Part shown: in pieces, positions 21,850 through 34,176 of the stretch
Position numbering within the stretch: position 1 is the stretch's first letter
Layout: the number at the start of each line of letters is the position of its first letter
Source: Marchantia polymorpha subsp. ruderalis
Taxonomy: Eukaryota; Streptophyta; Marchantiopsida; Marchantiales; Marchantiaceae
Length of the DNA stretch: 64,000 bases
Reading direction: 5' to 3'
Assembly (NCBI GenBank): GCA_037833965.1
Contig: AP031355.1
Location: forward strand, 10,627,501 to 10,691,500
The notes under the pieces: generated by a model
The model's input: only the letters and a program-made list of their open reading frames with translations
The model's database searches: none
Told to the model about the DNA's origin: nothing
Translations under genes and position numbers: made by a program

Positions 21850-22743
21850 CATAACTTTTTTCATAGAGTACTTCAGATTGCCTCGTACAATCTTCGGTCC
21901 TTAACAAGGGAGTTTAACATTCGTCTCACACAGAGGTAAATGCAATGGAACACATAGAATCGAATCGTTCTCCAATAATTAAGTTACATAGCCGATCTTG
22001 CAGGGCATGAATGTTCGCGGTCAACAGAAATTTTTCCTCTCAACCTAAACAAATTTTCATGCAAAATCATGATGTTCAGGTTTATCTTTGACAGATAACC
22101 CGATCGCAGAATTTTTATGCACGGTGCTGTTGGACAGGTAAACCTTTCCATCAAGCCTATGGGTTATTTGGTATAAAAGCTACAGGAACAGATACAACAA
22201 ACCAACCTTTACATCCTGCTAATTTTGTACAATCACTTCACAATGAGTACCTCTTCTGGAGCTCGCTTCCTTCACTGCCCTTCTTGGCCGCAGCCTCGCA
22301 GCAGTCTTGTTCATGATGGTTGCTCTAAATGCAGCTTCTGCTCTCAGTGCTACTCCAATTAAAGGCAGAAATCATGTGTGTCCCACGGCCTTCTGGAAAT
22401 TTGGAGACTCGCTGACGGACACCGGAGGCACGCTTGACGTCTTCGCTTTGTCCTTGGACCCCGAACGCAGCACCTATGGAGAATCGATCTTCGGAAGGCC
22501 AGCAAATCGTTTGTGCCTGACTACTTCTGTACGTTCAGTCCCTGTTCACTATCCCAAATACTCATATAGATCAGATCGCCAGATTCAATCTTTCTGGTTG
22601 TATTATGCATCAATCTCATGTACAAGCGAGCCACTAATATCAATACTAGATCAGATCGCCAGAAATGTATCTCGATGATTGCAGCTTAGTGGCCAGCTCT
22701 TGGGCAAAGTCCTTGATACGCTTGAAGGAATCGTTGGGCCAGG
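21850..22743 (+). repeat. Right arm of the ~0.9-kb inverted repeat (GDSL 5' region)
   Basis: Reverse counterpart of 19833-20736. It contains the promoter, TATA box (22172), exon 1 and start of intron 1 of the broken GDSL paralogue. Confidence 0.8.
22172..22179 (+). promoter_or_regulatory. TATA box of the broken GDSL paralogue
   Basis: GGTATAAAAGCTACAGG, about 70 bp before the ATG at 22243; same layout as in the intact paralogue. Confidence 0.6.
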
Positions 22744-24320
22744 AAGGAACTACGGTGCCTTTCATGTCATACATGTCCAGGTTGTACAACGCGACGTACC
22801 ATCATTGGTTAAGATCTTCTGGTTCTAGGCGTTGCAAAAAATGGTAGAACACCAATGTCCTTGGCGATGCCGGTGTGCTCTAGGCTGACACGTCCTTCAT
22901 GTTGGTGTTACAGCTCTGGCGTTCGAGTACCCTCTCCTACAACCATATTTCCAGGCCGGTGCCTTCGATTACAATTATGGAGCCAACTTCGCCTCCGGAG
23001 GAACAACTGCTTCCAACGACACTTCGAGGAACCCGATATTTCTGTTAAATCAAATTGCCGAATTCGTCAGATTCAAGCACAGCGCAACTTGTCAGAAAAA
23101 TCAATTTGGTACGTGCCATTGTCTTTTCTCTTCGTTCTTCCTTGCTTCGGAACAAAGACCGGAGCTAAGAATGAGAATGAATAGTTGTGATGAAACTTCT
23201 GCCGTACTATTACCTCGCAATACACCTTACGGGCATTGCATTCCACTTCTTTCATCCGACCATATCTTGAACTGTCAATTGACCAAGCATGTGGGTTCGC
23301 TTGACGGTCTTTGAGTTCCATCGACTGATACCTTCAAGGTGTTCGTTCTCTGATTGTCTTTCCAGTATGCCATCCGTTCATCCGTTCAAGTTTCAGGATG
23401 TTAGAAGATCAAGATCTAAAAACCTTGGATCAATTATATTTTTTTACTCTTCTCATTTGCCAACTTGAATTTAACATTTTCGTAACTGATTATGCTGAGA
23501 TTTAGAATTACCAGATATAAATATTGTTCATGTGTACCTTTTTCCTCTTGAGAGTTACGGATGATCAGCCAAGGTGTCTCATTTCATCTCTTGTTTTCCA
23601 GATCTTAACTTCAAATGGCGCCAAAAAGTTTCTCTTCTTCAACACTCCTAATGCAGGCTGGAACACCATAGCTATGACTGTTCTGGCATCCATTCCCGAG
23701 CTACAAAAAGATGCTATGGGCTGTATTGTGTTTATCAACGAGCTAGATCAAGCCTACAACGAAGCTCTTAATGATACAATTGCCTCTGCTCGACTTTTAT
23801 ATCCTGGTAGAATTTTCTCCATCTTCAACTACTACGCTGCCAACTTGGAGATTTTGACAAACCCCTCCCTTTACGGTACATTCTGAACTCAATTCTTGCA
23901 GTACAATAACTCGGAGTTGACGCATGTTCCTTGAGACTTCTTCTTCGAATGCTTCGATATCTGAAGGTCTCACGTTCTCTCGACATCTTCTGTTGTTTAA
24001 TGACAGGATTCAATCCAGCTTTGACCAAGCGTGCGTGCTGTGGAGCTCCTGGACTTGGAACCCTCAACTTCAACCCGCTCGTTACTTGTGGTAGTCCAGG
24101 GTCCAACAAATGTGCAAACCCGGACGAGTATGTGAATTGGGACGGTGTACATTTTACCGAAGCGTTTTACAGGCAAATCGCCTTATGGACTCCCGCTGGA
24201 AAATTTACTAATCACCCGGTCAACTACACCTCTTTGTGTAAATTAGATTTCCGGAGCTTTGCAAAGTCTTCCACATACAACTCTGTGTTTCCTCACAGTT
24301 TCAGGGTAGCACTCACCTAA
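22243..24320 (+). pseudogene. GDSL esterase paralogue, broken (exon-1 frameshifts, exon 3 missing)
   Basis: Pieces aligned to the intact gene at 15665: exon 1 from ATG 22243, exon 2 22914-23108 (195 bp, same length), exon 4 23602-23875 (274 bp, same length), exon 5 24007-24320. Splice sites of exons 2, 4 and 5 are intact. Breaks: one extra base in the signal-peptide region puts the ATG out of frame with FGDSLTDTGG (a later ATG at 22313 could restore it with a shorter leader); a 16-bp deletion just before the exon-1 donor shifts the frame; and between exons 2 and 4 the exon coding the GGND block is absent, replaced by unrelated AT-rich sequence. Without block III the protein would lack the catalytic Asn. 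Exons 4 and 5, with the DxxH pair (WDGVHFTEA), remain open. Confidence 0.8.
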
Positions 24321-27300
24321 TTAACCATCCTGAATTAATGATTTTAAGTTGGAAAACAAGATTTCAGAATAGTTTATGAGGGAGTACTAGGCCCTTCAAG
24401 AACGCTACTTGAGCTCAAGCACAGTACATCGTTCTGAGTATTCCATGAATTTTTGAATCATGTCTAATAAAGTGACATAATTTGAGATCTTCTTCGACGT
24501 TCTACGTACGCAATGATGTGTTTGGATCTCTTGTATGCGAAGATGCAATTTACTCATCAGTATGTCACTAGATACTGTATTTGATATCACACAAGGTGAA
24601 GTACACAGTTTTTGATAAGAAGTAAGTTGATATTTTTCAGATTTTACTTAATGAGAACATGTACAGTTTACTTGCAATTTCTATCTTTATATATGATTAT
24701 AGTCTATCATATATTGGATTACAGTTTGATTCTAAATAGCTCAAATTAACAAAACACGTGTGTGAAGGTTTCTTTCAGACCTTGTTGCAAAAAAATCATA
24801 TTAGTTAGAAAAGTTAAAACTTTTAGCTATAAATCAAGAAACGATTGTTAGTGTGAACTCATTTAGATACAATTGACGGTACACGTCAAATATTTGATAT
24901 TAGCATTTTGTACCTCAACATAGCAATTGTTCTGTTTTTCAGTGCTTGGATACAGATTCATTAAATTTTTTTTTAATACTCTTCAAAAATTTGATTGTTA
25001 AACATTTTGATATATAAAAAGATTTTTTATTGTTAAAGTTATCATGTATATTTTTATTAAAACCTGATTGAATAGAATTTTTTACTTCTTGCTTAATTCA
25101 ATATACATTTTCTATAATATTATTGAGTTCTGGGTTTTCATTCCAATTTATAACCCTAGGCATTAAGAAAGTAATTCATTTGAAAATGGAATAAAAAATT
25201 TTAAGACCATACATAGTGAAAATGGTTTTACTTTTTCTACATACAACCCAACTAAACACAAAATACAATGATATAAGATTTTAAGAGCGTCATTCATATT
25301 TTTCCTAGTGAATTGATTACATGACATATATATATTTAACAATCATAGTAGGTATTCTTGACGTCTAGCTAACTATTAAATTTATTTCTCTTAACTTTAC
25401 ATACAAATTGTTAATATAAAACTGTAGATAGTCCATTATAGATCAATTCTATCTTCATCTTGAGTAGAATCATTCTAATTTCAATCAAAATCAAAAGTCA
25501 AGTTTAACTAGAATTGTTTAGATATCGTAAGATGTCAAAGTTGATATCAGTATTTTCATGCACTTCAACAATCTAAAGTGAAAAAAGTTTAGTGGATTAT
25601 TTTTTAAGAAATATCATAAAATGACAATGCTAATAACACACATACAAGTTATTGCAAAATTTTAATGATTCAATTATTCAAAAATTCTTATTTTTCCAAT
25701 GATATTCCTATTGAATCCTAATGATGCTTTTTTTCTAATGAACTTTTCTAAATTTTTAGATGATATTATAAAAAAAATTAGCATTTTTTTTCCTGTATAG
25801 AGCTTATGTTATTGTAGTTCAAATTTTCTTTTGTGTGATCTTGAAATTGTTTAGATGATTATAACTAAACATAATTATTTTGAACCGTATCAAACCAATT
25901 CATGCTAACGTTCTACATCCTACATCCTGAAATATTTTGGAAAAAAAAATTAAAGAACATTCGATTGAATTATTGCGATTAAGTTATTAAATAATAATCT
26001 AAAAAATCAATCATTTTTCATGATTATGAAAATCAGGAACAAAACAGCGTTAAATATGAAGTTAAATCTGAAACTTTTTCAATTGATGATATGTTAAAAA
26101 ATGTATATACATTTACATAAAATCAATTTACCTTGTTTGTTTGTTTTATTGAATAGGGATACATTGAATATATATAAACAGAATATATCTAAGTTGTCAA
26201 TTATCACTTTTTGATTAAGATTATCAATATATGATTGGAAAGATACTAAAGATACTGAAATTAATCAAATTGATATTTTTGAAGTCATTTTTTATGGTTG
26301 AATATTGTATATAATGCAATGTCCAAGTATAATTTTTAACTAAATTGTGATTATGTTTGACTTATTGACATCACATTAGAAATAATAAAAATAAGATATT
26401 AATATAAAATATAAATTTCCAAGATTATTAATTCATCAGTTCTAAGATTTGTTTATAAATATCAATTAATGTTGAAATTATAATACAATTTTTATAAAAA
26501 AATTGAAAATCTCAAAAAGTTAATCTAAATTATAAAGTGAATGAAAATTTCCATCTTTATTGATCAATTAAATAAATTTAATTGTCAAATGAAAAAAAAT
26601 CAAATTCAGATATACAACAATGAGTAAACTTGTAAGAAAAAATATTTAGAAGAAAACTGAACTACACAATGAGTGAAAATTCAGAATTTAGAATGAATTA
26701 GTGCCGGAGTCTTTTTCCATTCACATCAGTACCAACAATGGAGCACAAAAAAGTCATTGGTTGGTAATAACAATTGTGCTACAACTTCCATCTAAATTGC
26801 AGTGTAAGTCTGTGTGTACTGTGAGACATAATATCTTGCAATTTCTCATTTTCGAAATCGACCTCTCTCAGACCTCTGGTTTCTTCGAGATCGGACATCC
26901 TCTCTACATGGTTCCTTTGTGATTCTTGTGAGTGACTTCTTGTAGTCCTCGATGCGCGTTTCGTTCTCGACATGTAAAAGCGATGAAGTTAAGATGTGTT
27001 GCGATGTGTTGTTACCCGTGGAGGAGATCGGACGATCTTCTCAGTTAGTTACTCTCGCTGTTCAAAATTTTTGATTTTCGCCGACAGGCTACTTCTTGCA
27101 GCTTTGCACCCGCTTCAAGCCTCCAGCACGTGATCAATCAAACGCGGTGCCATAGATTAATCCTCCCCTTATTTCGTCTTCAATTGATCCGATTACCAGG
27201 CTTGTCGTCAATTGGGCACAAATACTTGCTCCCCGCGATCCCTTCTCTTAATTTAAGCCCTTGCTTTTACGAGTTGGAAATTAATTATCTACTATAATCT

Positions 27301-27839
27301 CCATTCTTCTCAATACCTCATTTTTGGAACCTACTCAAAGTCCTATGACAACTTGAATGAAGGAGATGAAAGTGATCTTCGCCGATAACACTAAACTACT
27401 GCAAGCTTCATCTGTATTGTATCGATGTGATGAGTTCATCGTTACTTCGCATTGGAGCTTAACATCCGGTATATGCTCCCATAGACCGCGATGACGGTAA
27501 GTTGTGGTTTCAGATCACAACGTACCGTTCGAAAACTAAATTAGTGACGGAAGCCATCACAACTGACAGAAAACTGCCTAGAACCTTGTGGGGAAAATCG
27601 ACTGATGAATTTTTGGCAGTGCTCAAAATCGACAGTCCTGGAAGACCTCCTCCATTGTTAGCATGATATACCAGATCGACTTCTTTCCTGTACATGCCTG
27701 AAAGAATCTCGGGATCCAAAATTCAAAGACCACTGCCAATCCTAGTCATTCCTTCACACCTTCTCCCGAATCAAGCGATTGAAGGTAGACAATAACAGAG
27801 CGGATGAAAGTACATGAACGACTTCTAAGATCATCGATT
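24321..27839. other. Long AT-rich gene-poor spacer
   Basis: About 24.6-26.7 kb is extremely AT-rich and has no usable ORF. At 26.7-27.8 kb the composition is more balanced; open frames at 26701-26922 and (minus) 27510-27719 show no motif. No element ends or target duplications were spotted. Confidence 0.45.
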
Positions 27840-29290
27840 GAAAAACTTGAATTTCTCATTTTTTTATGTTTGAAAGTCATCTGACCAGCTCATAATTCAT
27901 AGCAATTGTATGTCTGTATGTGACATTGTTCTATCTTTATGTATGAGATTTCCAATGATGTGTTATTTATTGATTTTTATTGTTTGGTCCATGATACTAC
28001 ATGTTTGAAGTGAAGGTTTATGTTTCCACAAGGACGTAGGCATTATTGAGCAAAGATCAGCACGGTTCATAACAAGTTCACAACATGAAACTTTTCAATG
28101 GGATCTTTACTTGATCACAACTATGCATGAAAAACATGGGTGAAGATGAAAACATATGCCAAGAGTGTAAGTCGGCTTGTAAGACTCCGACGAATGCTGT
28201 CACACCTTTGGTTCTTCAGCTCAACCAAATGATGGCACAGGGAGGTTGGCAGCAATTAACTTATCCTTGTTTTATTAGAGCGTGTTTTGTCTTAGGCTGT
28301 GGAAGTGCTCGCATTTTCTTATTGGAAAGACTTTGATTTGAACTTATTTGTGTCCTTTTGAACTGCTTGGGTTTGAATTGCTGTGCTCGGTGCTGCATAT
28401 GCATGTGCTAGACTGCTGCAGCACTAGAACCAGGCCCTGTTCTTTGAATCAAGAGCCAGACCAGACCCACGGGGAGCTACGAGCCCGGCCGGTCAGCCGG
28501 TGGAGTGTCAGTCAAAGGAAGACAATTCTCCCGTCTACCCTCTGCTCTACAAATTCGGTACTTCAGGACCTATGCGTGTTGCGAATTAGTAAACATTTGA
28601 GAGAGTTTGACTAATGATACAACAGTCACGACGCTCTTCTCAGCATAGATTTTCAAAAACTACAAGCCATGATACCTCAGATCGAAAACCTCAGAGAATG
28701 AAATTCGCGAGTCTAGTAGAGACTCGCGAAGCTCAAAGTCAAGGGTCAAAGTTCAAAGTCAACGAAAGAGGACAGCCATCTTGCAAGCCTTTTGCTGTTA
28801 CGAAATGCGACCTTCTTCTCTAATCAATGGATCTAATCAGAGGTATTGGGGATCTCGACCGAATCGTCTCTACGCTGACAGTCTGTATTCCTGCTGAGCT
28901 TATGAAATTCGGGTCTTCATGACGTAGCCATTCATGCCTATAATCTTAGACCGGTCCAAAATTCAAAAGGCTCGCGGGTGCGTGTTATTTCAGTCAATGA
29001 ACAAATCCAAATGGTAAAAGACTCATGAACTCTTTGTTGATATATCATCCACTTGCTTGAGGAATAGCAAATGGGCTCTGGGAGCAACATCTATTAATGC
29101 TTGAATCCCATCAGTCCAACTTCCAATCTAACAGTAACCCGGATGGCATCGGGTCATTTCATTGTACTTTTAGCATGTTTTATTGTTGGATTTTCTGCAA
29201 CGATTTCTATCAGAAAGCACTGGCCGTCAGAAGCTTCTAGCTCTCTAGAGTTCGAAAGAAATTTCATCCCATGTATCTAATTTACCCTCG
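27840..29290 (+). pseudogene. LRR-receptor-like module 1 (plus, truncated)
   Basis: The 5' part matches the other modules: the TTTATGTTTGAAAGTCATCT block (27870), the Cys-containing ORF segment (28127-28336), the GCATGTGCTAGACTGCTGCAG block, the GAGCTACGAGCCCGGCCGGTCAG block (28471) and the GACTTGAATCCCATCAGTCC-like block before the gene start. The signal-peptide part (ATGGCATCGGGTCATTTC, about 29143, then FIVGFSATISIRKHWPSEASSS in pieces) ends near 29280 with stops. It has no LRR part. Confidence 0.6.
28127..28336 (+). other. Conserved ORF segment of the module, copy 1
   Basis: A 69-codon frame with ICQECKSACKTPTNAVTPL, LVLQLNQMMAQGGWQQ and CFIRACFVLG. The same protein-level segment recurs at about 31770-31980 (plus) and 37247-37029 (minus). 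Its function is unknown; it may be an exon of the ancestral module. Confidence 0.4.
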
Positions 29291-29479
29291 TTGTTTTAGC
29301 TAATTTAGCATGGACCAATGTAATCAGCTAATTTGTTCTACCGTTCTATGTTTTTTTCAATAAATACATCTAAAATTAAATTACTAGACCTTAAGGAGAG
29401 TCATGTAGACCCTTCACCATTAATTGCTACACATCTCATCACCTTTGTTGCAATATTATCAGCACTATCTTGAAAAAGC
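29291..29479. other. Junction between convergent modules 1 and 2
   Basis: About 190 bp, AT-rich. It separates a plus and a minus module whose 3' sides face each other. The bit CCTTAAGGAGAGTCATGTAGACCCTTCACCATTAA is related to 35375-35420 at the equivalent 3' junction. Confidence 0.4.
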
Positions 29480-31335
29480 GACCACTGCTCTTAAATTTAT
29501 GTTGTTGCTGAGATCCAACGTCACCAAGGTGTGACAAGAGAGGAGGATCCAAGGAAACGTTCCAGTAAATGAGTTCCCATTTGCAAGGAACCATGATAAT
29601 TCAGACCTGACATGTACCACGTTTGCGGTAAAAAGTTGCCATCCCTTAGAGCCAAGGTTCAGTACCTGCAGGCTTGTCAGATTTCCCAGTTCTTCAGGAA
29701 TGCTTCCGTAGAGCAGATTGTCTTCCAGGTTCAGGAATCGTTATCTCGAGAGCCGTCGAGTTTTGGTCCAGATGGAGCTCTTCGAGGTCCGGAAGATTGC
29801 ACAACGAGGGGCCCAACGAGCCAGTCAAATAAAGCAAAGAAAACTGGAGAGCAGTAACATGCAGCTGACTCTGATCGCTTGCCTTGAGTCCAATCATCCA
29901 AGGCACCTCCGAATAGTTCACGATCCCGTCCTTGAATGCAAGAAGGGCATCAGGTTCCCTGAACAAGGAACTTTAGAGCATTACTAAATCTGAAGCAGAA
30001 TTGATATTATGTAATACGAGGTTTCATCTGCTCATTCTGGTAAGTTTGGACACAATCTACAATATATCAATCATAAAATGGAGCAAGCTTCTTTCACTTA
30101 CCCAAAGCTAACTTCCAGCAACGAGACTGCGTGTGAAAACCCATTGGACCTGGAGTCGATTTCAAGGTCATGATCTTGAAAAAATCACTCTCGAATGTGA
30201 TGGAACTTTGACGCATGCAACTGTAATCCTCGACTTTCTAGGTGACCTAGGCCCGTATTCTTCAACTCTGCTGCACGAAGACGCTCATAAGAAAAATGAT
30301 GGCCATGACGATTAGATGGGATAAAATTTCTATCGGACTAGACGGATGTTGGCTGATACGAACTAGAAACTTCTGACGGCCAGTTCTCTCGGATGGAAAG
30401 CGTGGCAGAGGAGCCAAAGAGAAAACGTGCTAAAAGTACAATGAAATGATCCGGTGCCATCCCGGCCAGGATGGCACCGGATGCCAGGATCGAAGTTATA
30501 GTGGGATTCGAGGTTGGGCTGATGGGATTCAAGTCTGGCATTTATAGATGTTGCACCCACAGCCTAGCATTTGGATGATATGTCAACAAAGAGTTAATGA
30601 GCCTTTTACCATTTGGATGTGTTCATTGACTAAAATAACATGCACCTGCGAGCCTTTTGACTTTTGGTCCGGTCTAAGACTATAAGCATGAATGGAAATG
30701 TAATGAAGACCCAGCAAATGGAATAGACTGCCAGCACAGAGACGTTTCGGTCGGGATCCACAATAACTCTGGTTTGATCCATTGATTAGAGAAGAAGCTT
30801 GGGAGATGGCTGTCCTCTTTCGTTGACTCTGAACTTCCTTCAGACTTTGACCCTTGACTTTGAACTTCCCGAGTCTCTACCGGACTCGGGAAGTTCATCC
30901 TCGGAGCTATTCAATCTGAGGTATAGTGGCTTGCAAGTTTTGAAAAATTGTGCCAAGAAAAGCGTCGTGTCTATTGACTATATCATTTCAATAAAATCAC
31001 TGTTAAAAGTTTACCCTTCCGCAACACGCACAGGGACTGAAGTACCAAATTTGTAGAGCAGCGGGTAGACGGGAGAGTGAATTGTCTTCCTTTGAATGAC
31101 ACTACACCGACCGGCTGGGCTCGTAGCTCCCCATGGGTCTGGTTTTGGTTTGGCTACCAAAACCCTACCCAGACATTATTATTGAGGACTATGTCTCTCC
31201 GTAGTACCTGCTCTGCAAGTACTGCCTCCTACCTTCCTAAGTTTGAGGGGTGGGCGGATATAAAAAATGGCAAAGCAGAAGAGCTTTAATCTTCAAGCAC
31301 AGTTGGAATTCAGGAATGGAAAGCTTCACATGTGG
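29480..31335 (-). pseudogene. LRR-receptor-like module 2 (minus)
   Basis: Read on the minus strand: the GAGCTACGAGCCCAGCCGG block (about 31130), a 5' segment, the start region with MAPDHFIVLLARFLFGSSATLSI (from 30460), then after decay DALLAFKDGIVNYSEVPW, HVTALQFSLLYLTGSLGPSL and LPDLEELHLDQN (29966-29694), and further leucine-rich sequence to about 29500. This is a signal peptide plus an LRR N-terminal cap and first repeats, as in plant LRR receptor proteins. The frame changes between the pieces; an intron-exon reading cannot be excluded, but no kinase domain follows. Confidence 0.6.
30449..30480. repeat. Short inverted repeat at the module-2 start codon
   Basis: CCGGTGCCATCC and GGATGGCACCGG (12-bp arms, 6-bp loop) overlap the putative start region. 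Module 5 has a different hairpin at the same place (39254-39282). Confidence 0.75.
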
Positions 31336-31559
31336 AATTTCATTTTACGATATTGATCTTGAAGCAATAATCCCATCTAGAAGAGGATCACTATACCCAG
31401 AACCGAGTTCCAGATTTCTTGTTTATCTATTTTACTGTTGGAAGACTCTTCTCCTTCTATTCATCATTATATACAAAAAATATTATCTGTATCCAACTGC
31501 AGAGTACACTATTGAAGATGACATATATGGTATCTCCCATTTGCAAGCAAACTTTTGCT
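31336..31559. other. Junction between divergent modules 2 and 3
   Basis: AT-rich; an ORF running to 31630 has no recognisable motif. Confidence 0.35.
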
Positions 31560-31769
31560 TCCACAGTCTTTTCTCGTTTTTATGTTTGAAAGTCATCTCA
31601 CCAGATCATAATTCATATCATAATTCATAGCAAATGTATGTCTGTAAGTGACATTCTTCTACTTTATATATTGAATTTCCAATCAAGTGGTCGTGATTAC
31701 TTCTTTCGTGTACATCATGCCAGTTTTCAATGCGATCTCTCCTTGATCACAAAAAACTATGCAGGCAAA

Positions 31770-31980
31770 ACATGGTTGAAGTTGAAAACACATGCCAAGA
31801 TTGTAATTCTGCTTGTGGGCCTCCCACAAATGCTGTCACACCTTTGGTTCTTCAGCTCAACCAAATGATTGCACGAGGAGCTTGGAAGCAATAAACTCAT
31901 CGTTGTTTTGTTAGAGCTTGTTTTGTTTTGGGTTTTGGAAAGGCTCTTATTGTCTTATTGAAAGGACTCTGAATTGAATT
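31770..31980 (+). other. Conserved ORF segment of the module, copy 2
   Basis: Reads CQDCNSACGPPTNAVTPL, LVLQLNQMIARGAWKQ, a stop, then CFVRACFVLG. The protein-level match to 28127-28336 is close except for the stop. Confidence 0.4.
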
Positions 31981-32340
31981 GATCTAGCATCGGTGTCCTT
32001 TAGCTTCGAGTTTGTATTGTATGCTCTTGCAGCTCTATGACTTGTTTTCTATTTCATATCCAGTTTTGGTCTATCATGTTCTTCAAACTTCATAACATGC
32101 TTTTTTATTTTGCTATGCTTCTATCTTTTTCGATGCCGGTTGAATAGAAAACAATAGAAAATTGCCATGAATTGAGCACCGTGCTTGGAAAGGTGTGACG
32201 CATAAACAAATTGGCGTGTTTCCTCATGTTAAATGAATTCCAATGAGTTATCAAAAATATTTCATCCTCAATATTAGCACGATATTTTGAGTATATCTCG
32301 ATGGACGGAAAGAGAGTGAAGAGTTATCCAGCAGTAAATT

Positions 32341-32757
32341 AATTTAGAAGTTGTTTGAAAACTACTTCGGGTAAAACTATTTCGAGATGATAAGTGACAT
32401 GTGCTATATGCATGTGGTATACTGCTGCAGCACTGTTATTAGAATAATTTAGAAGTATTTTGAAAGCTACCTCGGGTAAAAAAATTTTGAGATGATATGT
32501 GACATGTTCTATATGCATGTGGTATACTGCTGCAGCACTGTTATTAAAATAATTTAGAAGTAGTTTGAAAGCTACCTCGGGTAAAACAATTTTGAGATGA
32601 TACGTGACATGTTCTATATGCATGTGGTATACTGCTGCAGCACTGTTATTAAAAATAATTTAGAAGTAGTTTGAGAGCTACCTCGGGTAAAACAATGTTG
32701 AGATGATATGTGACATGTTCTGATATGCATGTGGTATACTGCTGCAGCACTGTTATT
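32341..32757. repeat. Tandem array, about 105-bp unit, four copies
   Basis: Units start with TTTAGAAGTAGTTTGAAAGCTAC near 32343, 32448, 32552 and 32659. Each contains CTCGGGTAAAACAATTTTGA, TGTGACATGTTCTATATGCA and a GTATACTGCTGCAGCACTG end. Modules 1 and 5 have the unit, or part of it, once. The minus-strand repeat ORF seen here is a by-product of the ~105-bp period. Confidence 0.9.
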
Positions 32758-34101
32758 AGACTTAACACATCTGCGTCGCTAGAGCCAGGGCCTGTTCTTT
32801 GAATCAAGAGCCAGACCTGACCCATGGGGAGCTACGAGCCCGGCCGGTCAGTCGGTGGAGTGTCATTCAAAGGAAGACAATTCTCCTGTCTACCCGCTCC
32901 ACTACAGATTTGGTCTTTGGGGCCTTGTGCGTGTTGTTTAACAGTGTTTTAATGATGACACGACAGTCACGACGCCTTTCTCGTCAAAGATTCTCAAAAC
33001 TTACAAGCCACGATACCTCAGATCGAAGTCAAAGTCGAAGTCAACGAAAGAGGACACCCATCTTCCAAGCTTGTTGCTGTTAAGAAATGCGACCTTCTTC
33101 TCTAATCAATGGATCTAATCAGAGGGATGCCCAACAAAATGTCTCTGCGTCTGAGTTCCTGTCTGTATTCCTGCTGAGCTCATAAAACTTCGGGTCTTCA
33201 TTCCGTTGCCATTCATGCTTATACTCTTATACCGGTCCAAAAGTCAAGGCTCGCGGGTGCAAGTTATTTTAGTCAATGAACAAATCCAAATTGTCAAAGA
33301 CTCAATAACTCTTTGTTGACATATCATCCACTTGCTTGAGAAACAGCAAATTCTGGGCTCTCAGAAGAACATCTATTAATAATCCTTGAATCCCATCAGT
33401 CCAACCTCCAATCCCACCGTAACCTTGAAGGGTGGATTGGCACCGTGTCATTCGACTGTACTTGTAACATGTTTTCTCGCTGGTTTTTCTGCCAAGGTTT
33501 CCATGGGAGAGAACTGGCCGTCAGAAGCGTCTAGTTCTTTCTCTTATCAATCAACATGTACCGAGTCCGATAGAAATTTCTTCTCATCTAGCAGTAACGG
33601 CCAGCGTCTTTGTGCAGCAGAGTTCAAGGAATCAGACTTACATCATCTAGAAAGTCGAAGGTTACAATTGCATGCGTCAAAGATCCATCACATTGGAGAA
33701 TGATTTTTTCATGATCATGGAACCGACTCCAGGTTCCATGGATCGTCATAGGCACTTTCGTTGTGGGAAGTTGGCTTTGGGTAAGTGTAAGTTGCTCGTT
33801 CCATTTTACGATTGATATTTTCCAGATTGTGACCAAAGTTACCAGAATGAGCAGATGAAACCTCGTATTGCGAAGTAATCAATTCTGCTTCAGATTGAGT
33901 TATGCTGTGAAGTTCCTTTTTCAGGGAAGCTGATGCTGTTCTTGCATTCAAGGACGGGATCGGGAACTTTCCGGAGGGAGCCTTGGATAATTGGATTCCT
34001 TGCAAGCGATCAGAGTACTCTTCGTGGACCAGAGTTACTTGCAATCGTCCGCTGCATGTTTCTGCTCTACACTTGTCTTTGCTGTATTTGATTGAATCGT
34101 T

Positions 34102-34176
34102 GGGCCCTTCGTTGTGCATTCTTCCGTACCTCCATGGAGGTCTTCGAGGTACGGAATATTGCACAACGAAGGGCCC
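34102..34176. repeat. Fold-back hairpin in module 3
   Basis: Arms 34102-34132 and 34146-34176 (31 bp each) start GGGCCCTTCGTTGTGCA and pair with three mismatches around a 13-base loop. Modules 2 and 5 have only the left arm, so the right arm is a local inverted duplication. Confidence 0.85.

Noticed and set aside
32339..32623. Minus-strand repeat protein (MHIEHVTYHLK.. units)
   Set aside because: A by-product of a tandem repeat with a period divisible by three; single-copy versions of the unit do not encode it.
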